This document shows, in pieces, positions 42,559 to 50,733 of a stretch of 64,000 nucleotides of DNA (position 1 is its first letter; each line of letters opens with the position of its first letter). Below the pieces are notes generated by a model, which worked only from the letters and a program-made list of their open reading frames with translations, was not told the origin of the DNA and searched no databases. The translations under genes and the position numbers were made by a program. This DNA is from Thermomonospora echinospora (lineage in GTDB: Bacteria; Actinomycetota; Actinomycetes; Streptosporangiales; Streptosporangiaceae), in NCBI RefSeq assembly GCF_900108175.1, contig NZ_FNVO01000002.1, positions 311,051-375,050 of the forward strand, read 5' to 3'.

Positions 42559-42705
42559 CCTCTGGCGCCTTCACCGAACGGCGGCGAGGCCCGGGGTGCG
42601 GCCAAGGCGGGCGACCAGGCGACTACTGGTTGATCTCCGGTGCCTTCACCGGACGGCGATGGGGCCGGGGGTGCGGCCGAGGCGGGCGACCAGGCGGTCG
42701 CCGGG
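42556..42705. repeat. Seventy-five-bp tandem duplication spanning two convergent stop codons
   Basis: TGACCTCTGGCGCCTTCACC at 42556 recurs as TGATCTCCGGTGCCTTCACC at 42631. Both units continue with CGAACGG/CGGACGG, GGGGTGCGGCC and GGCGGGCGACCAGGCG. Each unit contains a copy of the NrfD-gene stop (TGA) and of the leftward gene's stop (tca at 42571 and 42646). One unit is therefore a duplicated gene end. The period equals 25 codons. Confidence 0.85.
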
Positions 42706-43215
42706 TGCGGCCGAAGGGGAGGCGGGGACCGGCGCCGCGAACCGGGCGGGCCGGTCGACCTCGGTCACCAGCAGGGCCGACAACGGCAGCAGTTCCTCGG
42801 CCAGGGCGTCCGGGATGGGCCGGTCCAGCCCGCAGGCGCGGGCCACGTCCCAGCCGTGCACGGCGATCTCCAGGGCTCCGGCGGCCGTCACGACCTCGGC
42901 GGCCAACGGCAGGTCGGCGACGGCGACACTGCCGCCGCCCGCCGTGCCCGTCCACGCGCCCAGCAGCCGGCAGGCACTCGCGCGCAGCGCCGCCACCGGG
43001 TCGCCGCCGGGGTCGGCGGGCGCTTCGAGGTCCACCCGGCCGAGGTCGGCGGCCTCGTACAGGGCCAGCAGCGAGTCGTTCATGTGCGCCAGCAGCGCCC
43101 GCAGGTCCCAGTCCCGGCAGGGGGTGGGCCGCGACATGGCCTGGGGCGTGACGGCGAGCAGGCTTCCCAGGGTGTAGTTGACCGCCCGTTCGAGCAGGGC
43201 CAGGCCGCCGGTCAT
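42646..43215 (-). CDS. Mycothiol-type DinB-fold protein, TIGR03086 family
   Basis: A 189-aa protein. It opens with LLERAVNYTLGSLLAVTP, and TPCRDWDLRALLAHMNDSLL is the family signature, with the metal-ligand His in the LLxHM segment. ALEIAVHGWDVARACG supplies the second metal-ligand His. These proteins share the fold of mycothiol-dependent maleylpyruvate isomerase. The start ATG 43215 overlaps the stop of the ECF sigma factor gene (ATGA), so they are co-translated, and it may be a target or partner of that sigma factor. Substrate is unknown. Two related proteins are encoded at 45448 and 60188. Confidence 0.88.
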   Translation of the reverse strand: MTGGLALLERAVNYTLGSLLAVTPQAMSRPTPCRDWDLRALLAHMNDSLLALYEAADLGRVDLEAPADPGGDPVAALRASACRLLGAWTGTAGGGSVAVADLPLAAEVVTAAGALEIAVHGWDVARACGLDRPIPDALAEELLPLSALLVTEVDRPARFAAPVPASPSAAPGDRLVARLGRTPGPIAVR

Positions 43216-44210
43216 CGCGACCGCGCGGGCAGCGCCTCGGGCAGGCCGAAGACGGGGAACAGGCCGGTGTCGAGGAAGGTCGCGGCATGGCTGATGCCGT
43301 CGCCCGCGAGGGTGAGCACCTGGAGGTTGAATGGCCGGTACATGCCGTCGGCGGGGTCGCGCAGGTACTTGGCCAGCGCGGGCTGCCCGTTGGCGGCCAG
43401 CGGGAGGATCCGCAGGTCGCCGGGTCCGGCCGGGCACCGCTCGGCCAGGTGCCGGCCGATGTCGGCGGGCCCGCGGTACCAGGCGGGGAACGGCGGCATC
43501 TCCCACACCGCGTCGTCGGTGAACAGCGCCACGATGGCGGGCACGTCCTTGGCCTCGAACGCCTCGACGTAGCGGTCGAGCAGTGCGCGCTGCTCGGCCG
43601 TCAGCGGCCCGGCCACGTCGTCCTCGCTGGGCCTGGCCCGCTCCAACTGGGCACGGGCCCGCTGCAGGATGCTGTTGACGGCGGCGGTGCTGGTGCCGAC
43701 CGCCTCGGCGACCTCGGCGGCCCGCCATTTGAGCACGTCCCGCAGGATCAGCACGGCGCGCTGCCGGGGCGGCAGATGCTGCAGGGCGGCCACGAACGCC
43801 AGCCGGATGCTCTCCTTCGAGGTGACGACGGCGGCCGGGTCCGTACCCTCAGCCCCCACCAGCGCGTCCGGGACGGGCTCCAGCCAGGGCACCTCGGACT
43901 GCTCCACCAGGTCGTCGCCGGGGTCGGCGCTGGGGGCGCCCAGCCCGGTCGGCATCGGCCGCCTGGACTTGCTCTCCAGCGCACTCAGGCAGGCGCTGGT
44001 GGCGATGCGGTACAGCCAGGTACGCAGTGAGGAACGGCCCTCGAAGCGGTCGTAGGCCCGCCAGGCGCGCAGGTAGGTCTCCTGCACCAGGTCCTCGGCG
44101 TCGTGGACGGAGCCGAGCATCCGGTAGCAGTGCGCCATCAGCTCCCGCCGGAACGGGTCGGCGAGACGCTCGAAGTCCTCGGTGTCCGGCTGCGCCTGTG
44201 CCATCGCCAT
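43212..44210 (-). CDS. ECF sigma factor with C-terminal SnoaL-like domain (SigG-like, TIGR02960)
   Basis: A 332-aa sigma factor. Region 2 is at residues 10-85 (LMAHCYRMLGSVHDAEDLVQ, then ETYLRAWRAYDRFEGRSSLR) and region 4 at about 135-190 (LPPRQRAVLILRDVLKWRAA, EVAEAVGTSTAAVNSILQRA). A SnoaL/NTF2 domain runs from 205 to the end (LLDRYVEAFEAKDVPAIVAL, FTDDAVWEMPPFPAWYRG). This fused domain replaces a separate anti-sigma factor and probably controls activity by binding a ligand. The downstream DinB-fold gene is coupled by ATGA. Confidence 0.93.
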   Translation of the reverse strand: MAMAQAQPDTEDFERLADPFRRELMAHCYRMLGSVHDAEDLVQETYLRAWRAYDRFEGRSSLRTWLYRIATSACLSALESKSRRPMPTGLGAPSADPGDDLVEQSEVPWLEPVPDALVGAEGTDPAAVVTSKESIRLAFVAALQHLPPRQRAVLILRDVLKWRAAEVAEAVGTSTAAVNSILQRARAQLERARPSEDDVAGPLTAEQRALLDRYVEAFEAKDVPAIVALFTDDAVWEMPPFPAWYRGPADIGRHLAERCPAGPGDLRILPLAANGQPALAKYLRDPADGMYRPFNLQVLTLAGDGISHAATFLDTGLFPVFGLPEALPARSR

Positions 44211-44458
44211 GACCTTCCTGTCCTTTCCCCGCGACTGTAGACGGCGTCCGTCATCACCGGTACAGACCGGGCGGGGAACGGAAACTCATCGCCGCGGCAT
44301 CGTGCCGGGCGATTTCCCGTGGTGGGTGATCCCTCGGCCGACACGAAACGTCCGCCCCGCTGCACCCAGCGCTCCGAAGGGGAGCCCTGGGCGTCCGAGC
44401 GCGACCGACCCTCTGGGCCGCCCCGACGCCCTGCCGAGACCGAGCGGACGCTGCGGCG

Positions 44459-45388
44459 CTACCTGCGAGAGCTTTGAGCGGCCAGGAATCTTCGAAGCGC
44501 CTCAAGCAACCAGGAATGGGCGGTGCCGAGCGCCGCCCGGTCCCCGGTGACCTCGCCGTACAGCCGCCAGTAGTGGTCGACCCTGGGGTCCTGGTCCTCC
44601 TGGAGGCCGCGCAGCAGCCGCCGCCGGAACTCGGGGGTGTCCCTGGCGCCGCGCACCACGGCGTGGCTCCGGACGAAGTGCTCCAGGGCCGGCCCGGGTG
44701 CCGGGTCGTGGCCGGCGGCGACGGCCGGGCCGGCCATCTGCCACGCCTCGCCGACCCCGATCATCAGCGCGCCCTCGTCGGAGATCTCCTCGGCGTTCTG
44801 CCGTCCCCGCCTCCTGAGCCGCCGGGTCAGCGACCGGTCCCCGGCGATGGCGACCATCTGCGCGTAGGCGACCACCTGGGCGGGTGTGGGATCGGCGGGC
44901 GGCTCCGGGACGGAGACGTCAACGAAGGCGTCCCGCAGCCTGGACGGCAGCGGCGCGACCGCCACTCCGCGCCAGAAGGCGACCAGGGCGTCGCGAGCGG
45001 CCGGGCGCTGCGCGGCCGACAGCAGTTCGAGCCGCAGCGCGCGTTCGGCCGGACCCGCCTCCTCCACCGCCCGCAGCGACGCGCGCCGCCAGGCGAGGTC
45101 GGCCAGTTCCACGTCCAGCGCGGCCCGTTCGGCGGCGACCGCCTCGTCCAGTGACCGCTCCCCCGTCAGAACGAGCGCGATGGCGGACAGGCCGAGGCCG
45201 AGCCCGCGCAGGCGGCGCACGGTCCGCAGCCGGTCGACCGCGTCCGGGGCGAAGCGGCGGTGCCCGCCATGGCTGCGTTCGGCCTCCAGGACGCCCTCGT
45301 CGCAGTAGAAGCGGATGGTACGTACCGGAACCCCGGTCAGCCGGGACAGCTCCCCGATGCCGAGCGTTGTGCGGTCGGTCACATCCAC
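44459..45388 (-). CDS. MerR-family regulator with long C-terminal domain
   Basis: A 309-aa protein. The N-terminal MerR DNA-binding domain (IGELSRLTGVPVRTIRFYCD, EGVLEAERSHGGHRRFAPDA) and coiled dimer helix occupy about residues 8-110. A helical 200-residue domain follows. GTG 45388 is preferred over GTG 45400 because GGAGG lies 5 bp upstream of it. That GGAGG is inside the 16-bp palindrome at 45395, so bound regulator would block its own ribosome site region. It diverges from the mycothiol-type enzyme gene at 45448 and is very likely its regulator. Confidence 0.88.
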   Translation of the reverse strand: MDVTDRTTLGIGELSRLTGVPVRTIRFYCDEGVLEAERSHGGHRRFAPDAVDRLRTVRRLRGLGLGLSAIALVLTGERSLDEAVAAERAALDVELADLAWRRASLRAVEEAGPAERALRLELLSAAQRPAARDALVAFWRGVAVAPLPSRLRDAFVDVSVPEPPADPTPAQVVAYAQMVAIAGDRSLTRRLRRRGRQNAEEISDEGALMIGVGEAWQMAGPAVAAGHDPAPGPALEHFVRSHAVVRGARDTPEFRRRLLRGLQEDQDPRVDHYWRLYGEVTGDRAALGTAHSWLLEALRRFLAAQSSRR

Positions 45389-45420
45389 TTGAACCTCCAC
45401 CCGGGTGGAGCTCTTACGTT
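45389..45420 (+). promoter_or_regulatory. MerR-type promoter with 16-bp palindrome in a long spacer
   Basis: TTGAAC (-35, 45389-45394) and TACGTT (-10, 45415-45420) are 20 bp apart. The spacer contains the perfect palindrome CTCCACCCGGGTGGAG at 45395-45410. An over-long spacer holding a palindrome is the defining layout of MerR-activated promoters. It would drive the rightward gene at 45448. Confidence 0.7.
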
Positions 45421-45447
45421 ACGGGCGTCCGAAGGGAGGCGATATCC

Positions 45448-46200
45448 ATGGGTTCGCTCGATGTGGAACAGCTCATGGCGGGGCTGCTGGAGGAGACCGG
45501 GGCGCTCGCCGAGACGGTACGGGACGCCGACCCCGATCTGCCGGTGCCCACCTGTCCGGGGTGGAGCCTGCGGGATCTGGTCGAGCACGTCGGCAACGCG
45601 CACCGCTGGGGGGCCACGCTGGTGGAGCGCCGCTCCGCCGAGCCCCCGCCGCCGGAGACGCAGAGACCGCAGGGGCCGGACTGGCTGCGGGAGGGCGCCG
45701 GGTTGCTGGTGGACGCGGTGCGCCGGACCGGGGCCGGTACCGTCGTGTGGACGTTCCTGGGGCCGCGACCGGCGGCCTTCTGGGTGCGGCGGATGCTGCA
45801 CGACACCCTGGTGCACCGGGCCGACGCCACGGCGGCCGTCGGGCGGAAGGTCGGGTATCGGCCGGAACTGGCCGCCGACACGATCAGCGAAGGGCTCGAA
45901 CTGTTGTCGGCCCCGACCTCCGCACAGGCCCGGCCCACCCTTGCTGAGCTGCGGGGACGGGGTGAGCGGCTGCTGCTGCGCCCGGCCGAGCCGGCCGTCC
46001 GGCCGGGCTGGATGATCACCCGTGCCCCCGAGGGGGTGCGCTGGGAACGCGGCGACGGCCCGGCCGACGTCACGCTCGGCGGTACCGTGACCGAACTGCT
46101 GCTGGTGTTCTCCCGCCGGCTTCCCCCCGAGAAGGCCGACGTCGAGATCACCGGCGATACGGCACTGCTGGACCACTGGCTGGCCCGCACGGCCTTCTGA
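45448..46200 (+). CDS. Mycothiol-dependent maleylpyruvate isomerase family protein
   Basis: A 250-aa DinB-fold protein (TIGR03083 type). VPTCPGWSLRDLVEHVGNAH is the N-terminal signature with a metal-ligand His, and MLHDTLVHRADATAAVG provides further His/Asp ligands. A C-terminal MDMPI_C-like beta-rich domain follows (WMITRAPEGVRWERGD). Family members use mycothiol as cofactor for isomerisation or conjugation. ATG 45448 has GGGAGGCGATATCC upstream. Its promoter has the MerR layout, suggesting induction by a toxic compound. The atpB-like gene follows after 10 bp. Confidence 0.88.
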   Translation: MGSLDVEQLMAGLLEETGALAETVRDADPDLPVPTCPGWSLRDLVEHVGNAHRWGATLVERRSAEPPPPETQRPQGPDWLREGAGLLVDAVRRTGAGTVVWTFLGPRPAAFWVRRMLHDTLVHRADATAAVGRKVGYRPELAADTISEGLELLSAPTSAQARPTLAELRGRGERLLLRPAEPAVRPGWMITRAPEGVRWERGDGPADVTLGGTVTELLLVFSRRLPPEKADVEITGDTALLDHWLARTAF

Positions 46201-46210
46201 GAGGACGACG

Positions 46211-47011
46211 ATGGACGTCCACCTCGCCGCCCCCGGCAGGATGCCCGCGCCGGGGACCGAGATCTTCGAGTGGGGGCCGCTGCTGCCCGGCGGCCCCGGC
46301 TGGCTGGAGTGGCTGACCAAGCCGGTGCTGATCATCGCGCTGTCGGCGGGTCTGGTCTGCGGGTTCTTCTGGGCGGCGTTCCGCCGGCCGGTGCTGGTGC
46401 CGCGCGGGATGCAGAACGTGGGCGAACTGGTCTACATCTTCGTCCGCGAGCAGATCGCCCGGCCGATGCTCGGCCGGCAGGACGCCGAGCGGTGGATGCC
46501 CTTCCTGATGTCGGTGTTCTCCTTCGTCCTGGTCATGAACGTGATGGGCGTGGTGCCGGTCCTGCAGTTCCCGGTCACCTCGCACTTCGCGGTGCCGCTG
46601 GTGCTGGCCGTCGTGGTGTACGTGCTCTACCTGTCCCTGAGCGTCCGGCACCAGGGCTTCTTCGGCTACTTCAAGAACGTGATGTTCCCGCCGGGGCAGC
46701 CCTGGTGGGTGTACCTGCTGCTGGCCCCGATCGAACTGCTGCAGCATCTGGTGCTGCGCCCGGCGACCCACTCCATCCGGTTGTTCGCCAACATGTTCGC
46801 CGGGCACCTGCTGATCGCCTTCTTCGCCACCGTGGCGTGGTGGTTCCTGCTGGAGCGGCCGAGCGCGGCCGGTCTCGGGGTGGGCCTGGCCGGGGCGGTG
46901 ATGACCGTGGTGCTGACGGCGTTCGAGATGTTCGTGCAGGTCCTTCAGGCGTACATCTTCACGCTGCTGGCCGCCTCCTACATCGGCACCGCACTGCATC
47001 CCGACCACTGA
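46211..47011 (+). CDS. atpB: ATP synthase F0 subunit a-like protein, isolated gene
   Basis: A 266-aa membrane protein with six TM segments typical of subunit a. The essential arginine is in HSIRLFANMFAGHLLI, and the conserved C-terminal helix is AFEMFVQVLQAYIFTLLAAS. Both proton-channel regions are intact, so it should be functional. However, no other atp gene is nearby: the left neighbour is a mycothiol enzyme and the right one a PolX fragment. It is either a second copy or a relocated gene. Whether a full operon exists elsewhere cannot be seen here. Confidence 0.92.
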   Translation: MDVHLAAPGRMPAPGTEIFEWGPLLPGGPGWLEWLTKPVLIIALSAGLVCGFFWAAFRRPVLVPRGMQNVGELVYIFVREQIARPMLGRQDAERWMPFLMSVFSFVLVMNVMGVVPVLQFPVTSHFAVPLVLAVVVYVLYLSLSVRHQGFFGYFKNVMFPPGQPWWVYLLLAPIELLQHLVLRPATHSIRLFANMFAGHLLIAFFATVAWWFLLERPSAAGLGVGLAGAVMTVVLTAFEMFVQVLQAYIFTLLAASYIGTALHPDH

Positions 47012-47061
47012 GGCCGACGGGCGCCGCCGGGACCGGTGACCGGTCCGGTGGCTGAGCGCTT

Positions 47062-47094
47062 CCTCCCGCGGCCGGGGCGCCCGGGCGCGGGAGG
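47062..47094. terminator. Hairpin terminator after the atpB-like gene
   Basis: CCTCCCGCG (47062-47070) pairs with CGCGGGAGG (47086-47094) around a 15-nt GC-rich loop. It lies between convergent genes and has no T-tract. Confidence 0.6.
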
Positions 47095-47104
47095 GCTCCG
47101 CGGA

Positions 47105-47548
47105 TCACAGCGCGGCGATGCCGTCCAGGAGGGCCTGCCTGGTCTTGGGGCCGTAGCCGCGCAGGCCGTCGAGGCGGCCCTGCTCGATCGCCGCGGCGAG
47201 CGCCCGCGGGGAGTCGACGCCCAGCTCGGTGTGCAGGTGCAGCGCGCGTTTGGGGCCGAGGCCGGGGATCGCCAGCAGGCTGCGCGCCCCGCCGGGGATC
47301 TTCGCGCGCAGGTCCTCCAACTGGCGGAAGGTGCCCCGGTCGAGGGCCTCCTCGACCTTCTTGGCGATGGCCTCCCCCACGTCCGGGAGGGTACGGACGT
47401 CGATCGCGGTGAGGTCGCCACGGTAGGCGGCGATCGAGTCGGCGGCCTTCTTGTAGCTGCGCACCCGGATGCCGTCCCCGCCGTTCATCGCGAACAGGTC
47501 GGCGTACTCCAGCAGCAGCGCCGCCACGTCGTCATTGGTCTGGCCCAT
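47105..47548 (-). CDS. PolX N-terminal-like helix-hairpin-helix protein (no polymerase domain)
   Basis: A 147-aa protein matching only the N-terminal 8-kDa and fingers part of family X DNA polymerases. It has NDDVAALLLEYADLFAMNGG at the start (the E-Y-A-D-L helix), RVRSYKKAADSI, LPDVGEAIAKKVEEAL (first HhH), LLAIPGLGPKRALHLHTELG (second HhH) and LRGYGPKTRQALLDGI (third). The nucleotidyltransferase and PHP domains of PolX are absent, and the gene ends with a proper stop before a terminator. It could bind gapped DNA. ATG 47548 is chosen, with TAGATT just upstream as a -10 for a near-leaderless transcript. ATG 47680 is an alternative with a ribosome site. Confidence 0.8.
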   Translation of the reverse strand: MGQTNDDVAALLLEYADLFAMNGGDGIRVRSYKKAADSIAAYRGDLTAIDVRTLPDVGEAIAKKVEEALDRGTFRQLEDLRAKIPGGARSLLAIPGLGPKRALHLHTELGVDSPRALAAAIEQGRLDGLRGYGPKTRQALLDGIAAL

Positions 47549-47696
47549 GGCGGTCAATCTATCGGCCGCATACGACGGCCGACCGGCCGCGACGGCGCGT
47601 GCCGGCCCACCGCGGGCGATGGCCTCCGCAGCGATTTCCGCTCCTTGAAATCCCGGGGCGAGCGCGCCCACATCCGACATTGACCGCCTCGACTTC

Positions 47697-47714
47697 TTGT
47701 GTAAGAACCCACAA
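47697..47714. promoter_or_regulatory. Rex-like palindrome TTGTG-N8-CACAA
   Basis: The arms and 18-bp length equal the Rex consensus (TTGTGAA-N4-TTCACAA). The inner positions do not match fully. It is 115 bp upstream of the PucR-type regulator start, in the divergent region 47549-47828, which holds no gene. Confidence 0.3.
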
Positions 47715-47828
47715 AAACCTTATGGACTGACTCACCGAAGGGGCTTACTTTCGAGTCGGCCGTTGTGTGGACTCTGGGACGCGGCCCGCAATCCGCATCA
47801 CGTGCGGCTCATGCCCTGGGAGGTTCTC

Positions 47829-49040
47829 ATGGGTGTCTCCGCCCCCGGACCAGGCGATTGGCCGCTCGCGCGGATCCCCGCCGAGCTGGCCGCGCCGCTG
47901 CGCCCCCACCTGGAGGCCGCGGCCGAGGAGATGGTCCGGGAGATCCAAGCCCTGGTGCCCGAGTACTCCCGGCCCCTGGACAGCCGGTACGGCCGGCGGA
48001 TGAAGTGGGCCGTACAGGAGACCGTCCGCCATTTCGTCGACGCCATGGGCGCCGCCGATTTCGACTGGTCGGAACTGACCGGCATCTATGCCGGAATCGG
48101 TGCCCACGAGGCCGGCAACGGGCGCAGCCTGGACCGGCTGCAGACGGCGATCCGGGTGAGCGGGCAGGTCGCCTGCCGCCGCTTCATCAAGGACGCCCGG
48201 CGGCTGGACTGGCCGCTGGACCTGCTGGGGCAGATCACCGAGTCGCTGTTCGTGTTCCTGGAGAAGCTCGCCGGGGCCGCCGCCCAGGGCTACGCCGACG
48301 CCCAGGAGCAGGTGGTCACCGAGCGGGAGCGTTCCCGCTGGCGACTGCGCGACCTGCTGGTGGTCGACCCGCCCGCCAGCCGAGAGGCCGTCGCCGAACT
48401 GGCCCGCTCGGCCCGCTGGGAGCCGCCCCGCACCATCGGCGTGGTGGCGGTGCGCCCGCCGCTGGGGCATCCCCCACCGGTCATGCCGCCATCGATTCTG
48501 GCCGACTGGCACGGCCCCGCCCCGTACCTGGTGGTGCCCGACCCCGACGGGCCGGGCCAGGACCGCGTCATCGCCTCGCTGGTCCGCGACTGCGCCGCCG
48601 CCGTCGGCCCGACCGTCCCGCTGACCAGGGGCGCGCTGTCGCTGCGCTGGGCGCGGCACGCGCTCGGCCTGGTGGAGCGCGGCGTCATCTGCGAGAAGGC
48701 GCCGGTCCGCTGCCTGGACCACATCCCCACCCTGGTCACCGCCATGAGCGAGGAGCTCATCAACGTGGCCCTGGGCGAACGGCTGGCCCCCCTGATGGAG
48801 CTGGCGCCGCACCGCCGCGAGCCGCTGGCCCTCACCCTGCTGACCTACATGGAGAACCGCGACAACGCGGTCGCCGCGGCCGAGCGGCTGCTCGTCCACG
48901 AGCAGACCGTCCGCTACCGGATCCGCCGGCTGGAGGAGATGTTCGGCGACGCACTGTCCGACCCCGACCGCCGCATCGAGATGCTGCTCCTGCTGCACAC
49001 CTGGGTCCGCTTCGGCGGCACAACCGCCGAAGACGAGTGA
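47829..49040 (+). CDS. PucR-family transcriptional regulator
   Basis: A 403-aa protein with an N-terminal helical sensor-like region (RsbR/GGDEF-like type) with EIQALVPEYSRPLDSRYGRR. A central degenerate GGDEF-like part follows, then a C-terminal PucR HTH_30 domain at about residues 335-395 (LTLLTYMENRDNAVAAAERL, LVHEQTVRYRIRRLEEMFGD). ATG 47829 with GGGAGGTTCTC is preferred over ATG 47811. In actinomycetes such regulators often control catabolic or secondary-metabolism genes. The target is not evident; the nearest downstream gene is convergent. Its stop lies within the 75-bp repeat array. Confidence 0.9.
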   Translation: MGVSAPGPGDWPLARIPAELAAPLRPHLEAAAEEMVREIQALVPEYSRPLDSRYGRRMKWAVQETVRHFVDAMGAADFDWSELTGIYAGIGAHEAGNGRSLDRLQTAIRVSGQVACRRFIKDARRLDWPLDLLGQITESLFVFLEKLAGAAAQGYADAQEQVVTERERSRWRLRDLLVVDPPASREAVAELARSARWEPPRTIGVVAVRPPLGHPPPVMPPSILADWHGPAPYLVVPDPDGPGQDRVIASLVRDCAAAVGPTVPLTRGALSLRWARHALGLVERGVICEKAPVRCLDHIPTLVTAMSEELINVALGERLAPLMELAPHRREPLALTLLTYMENRDNAVAAAERLLVHEQTVRYRIRRLEEMFGDALSDPDRRIEMLLLLHTWVRFGGTTAEDE

Positions 49041-49330
49041 GCCACCGCCCACCCACCCGGCGAACGCACCAGTCCCAGCGGGTCCATACGTCGAACCGCT
49101 GCGGACACTCAGTAAGCCGCCACCCGTCCAGCGAACACACCAATCCAGCGGACCGGCCCGCGCACTGAAACGCTGCGGACACTCAGTAAGCCGCCGCCCA
49201 CCCAGTGAGCGCACCAGCTCCGGCGGACCGGCCCGTACGCCGGAGCGCTGAGGGCGATCAGTGAGCCGGTGCCCGGTGGTCCAGTGAACGCACCAGTTCC
49301 AGCGGGTCGGCCCGTATGTCGAAGCGCTGC
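49034..49330. repeat. Four tandem 74-75-bp units duplicating a gene's 3-prime end
   Basis: Units start near 49034, 49109, 49183 and 49258. All share the pattern TCAGT(A/G)AGCCG, CCAG(C/T)GAACGCACCA, CCAGCGG, CGGCCCG and GCTGCGGACAC or a close variant. The fourth unit is the C-terminal coding end of the oxidoreductase gene (stop at 49258), and the first contains the stop of the PucR gene. The three outer units thus look like extra copies of the oxidoreductase's last 25 codons. Confidence 0.88.
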
Positions 49331-50733
49331 CGTAGCACCCGTGTCGCCGCGTGCAGTCCGGCCATGCCGTGTACGCCCTGTCCCGGCGGGGTGGACGACG
49401 AGCACAGGTACACCCCCGGCAGCGGTGTCCGGTAGGGGTCCCAGCGCGGGACGGGCCGCATGAGCATCTGCCACGCCGTGGTGGCCCCGCCGGAGATGTC
49501 GCCGCCGACGTAGTTGGCGTTGTGGGCGGGCTGTTCGGCGGCCGTCACCACCCGCTTCGCCAGGATCAGCTCGCGAAAGCCCGGCGCGAACCGCTCCACC
49601 TGGGCGATCACCGCGTCCGAGACGTCCCGTGTCGAGCCGTTGGGCACGTGCGCGTACGTCCACAGCACGTGGTGGTCCCGGGGCGCGCGGCTGTCGTCCA
49701 CCACGCCGGGCTGGGAGGCGAGCACGTAGGGGCGGGACGCGTGCCGTCCGGCGGTGACCTCGCGCTCGGCGATGGCCGCCTCCCGTTCACTGCCCACCAG
49801 GTGCAGGGTGCCCGCCAATTCGCAGCCCGGTGCGGCCCACGGCACCGGGCCCGCCAGCGCGAAGTCCACCTTGCAGACCGCGCCACCGTACCGGAAGCGC
49901 CGCAGGACGCGTGCGTACCCGTCCGGCAGGTGGTCGCCGGCTAGCCGCAGCAGCCCGGCAGGGGCGGTGTCGAGCAGGTAGGCGCGGGCCCGGGGCAGCT
50001 CCGCCAGCGACTCGACCTGGTGCCTGGTGATGATCCGGCCGCCGCGGTCCTCCAGCGCCCGGGTCATGGCGTTCACGATCGCCACGCTGCCGCCGCGCGG
50101 GATGGGCCAGCCGACCGCGTGCGCCAGCGTCCCCAGCAGCAGCCCGGCGCCCGTCGCGGCGGGACGATGCACAGGCGCGATGGCGTGGGCGCTCGTCCCC
50201 GCCATCATCGCGGGCGCGACGTCGCCGCGGAACCGGGCCCGCCACAGCGGCGACGACTGCTCCAGCAGCCGCAGCCCCAGCCGCACCACACCGATCGGGT
50301 CACGCGGCGGGTGCCGGTAGTCGGACATGGCGGTGGTGACGATCCCCTGCCACCGCTCCACCAGCGGACCGAACAGCGAACGCCACGCCGCCCCGTCCGC
50401 ACCCAGCCCCTCGGCCGTCTTGTCCAGGTCGGCCCACGCCAGCCCGGCCCGGCCGCCGTCCAGCGGGTGCGCGTAGGCGACCTGCGGCTGCAGCAGCTCG
50501 ACGCCGTGCCGCCCCAGGTCGAACGCGCGGAAGAACGGGGACGCCAACGCCATCGGGTGGACCGCCGAGCACACGTCATGCCAGAACTCCGGAAGCGTGA
50601 GCTGCTCGGTGCGCGCCCCGCCCCCGGGACGCCGGGCCGCCTCGTACACCTCCACCTTGAGCCCCGCCGCCGCCAGCACCAGCGCCGCCGACAATCCGTT
50701 GGGTCCTGAGCCCACCACCACCGCATCGACCAT
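49258..50733 (-). CDS. FAD-dependent phytoene desaturase-like oxidoreductase
   Basis: A 491-aa flavoprotein of the CrtI/NAD(P)-binding Rossmann group. The dinucleotide motif is VVVGSGPNGLSAALVLAAAG, followed by EVYEAARRPGGGARTEQLT. GWPIPRGGSVAIVNAMTRAL is typical of the desaturase family, and the FAD C-terminal motif is VYLCSSSTPPGQGVHGMAGL. Actinobacterial members of this group occur outside carotenoid clusters and have unknown substrates. No crtB or crtE lies nearby, so carotenoid synthesis is not implied. The start ATG 50733 follows GAGGATGGGGAG. Its 3-prime end is the source of the 75-bp repeats. Confidence 0.85.
   Translation of the reverse strand: MVDAVVVGSGPNGLSAALVLAAAGLKVEVYEAARRPGGGARTEQLTLPEFWHDVCSAVHPMALASPFFRAFDLGRHGVELLQPQVAYAHPLDGGRAGLAWADLDKTAEGLGADGAAWRSLFGPLVERWQGIVTTAMSDYRHPPRDPIGVVRLGLRLLEQSSPLWRARFRGDVAPAMMAGTSAHAIAPVHRPAATGAGLLLGTLAHAVGWPIPRGGSVAIVNAMTRALEDRGGRIITRHQVESLAELPRARAYLLDTAPAGLLRLAGDHLPDGYARVLRRFRYGGAVCKVDFALAGPVPWAAPGCELAGTLHLVGSEREAAIAEREVTAGRHASRPYVLASQPGVVDDSRAPRDHHVLWTYAHVPNGSTRDVSDAVIAQVERFAPGFRELILAKRVVTAAEQPAHNANYVGGDISGGATTAWQMLMRPVPRWDPYRTPLPGVYLCSSSTPPGQGVHGMAGLHAATRVLRQRFDIRADPLELVRSLDHRAPAH

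Noticed and set aside
49109-49663. Protein encoded by the 75-bp repeats on the minus strand
   Set aside because: Wrong frame for the oxidoreductase, no start signal and no domain; it arises from the repeat structure.
49258-50733. Carotenoid biosynthesis locus
   Set aside because: Only a CrtI-like flavoprotein is present; no phytoene synthase, GGPP synthase or cyclase gene is nearby.
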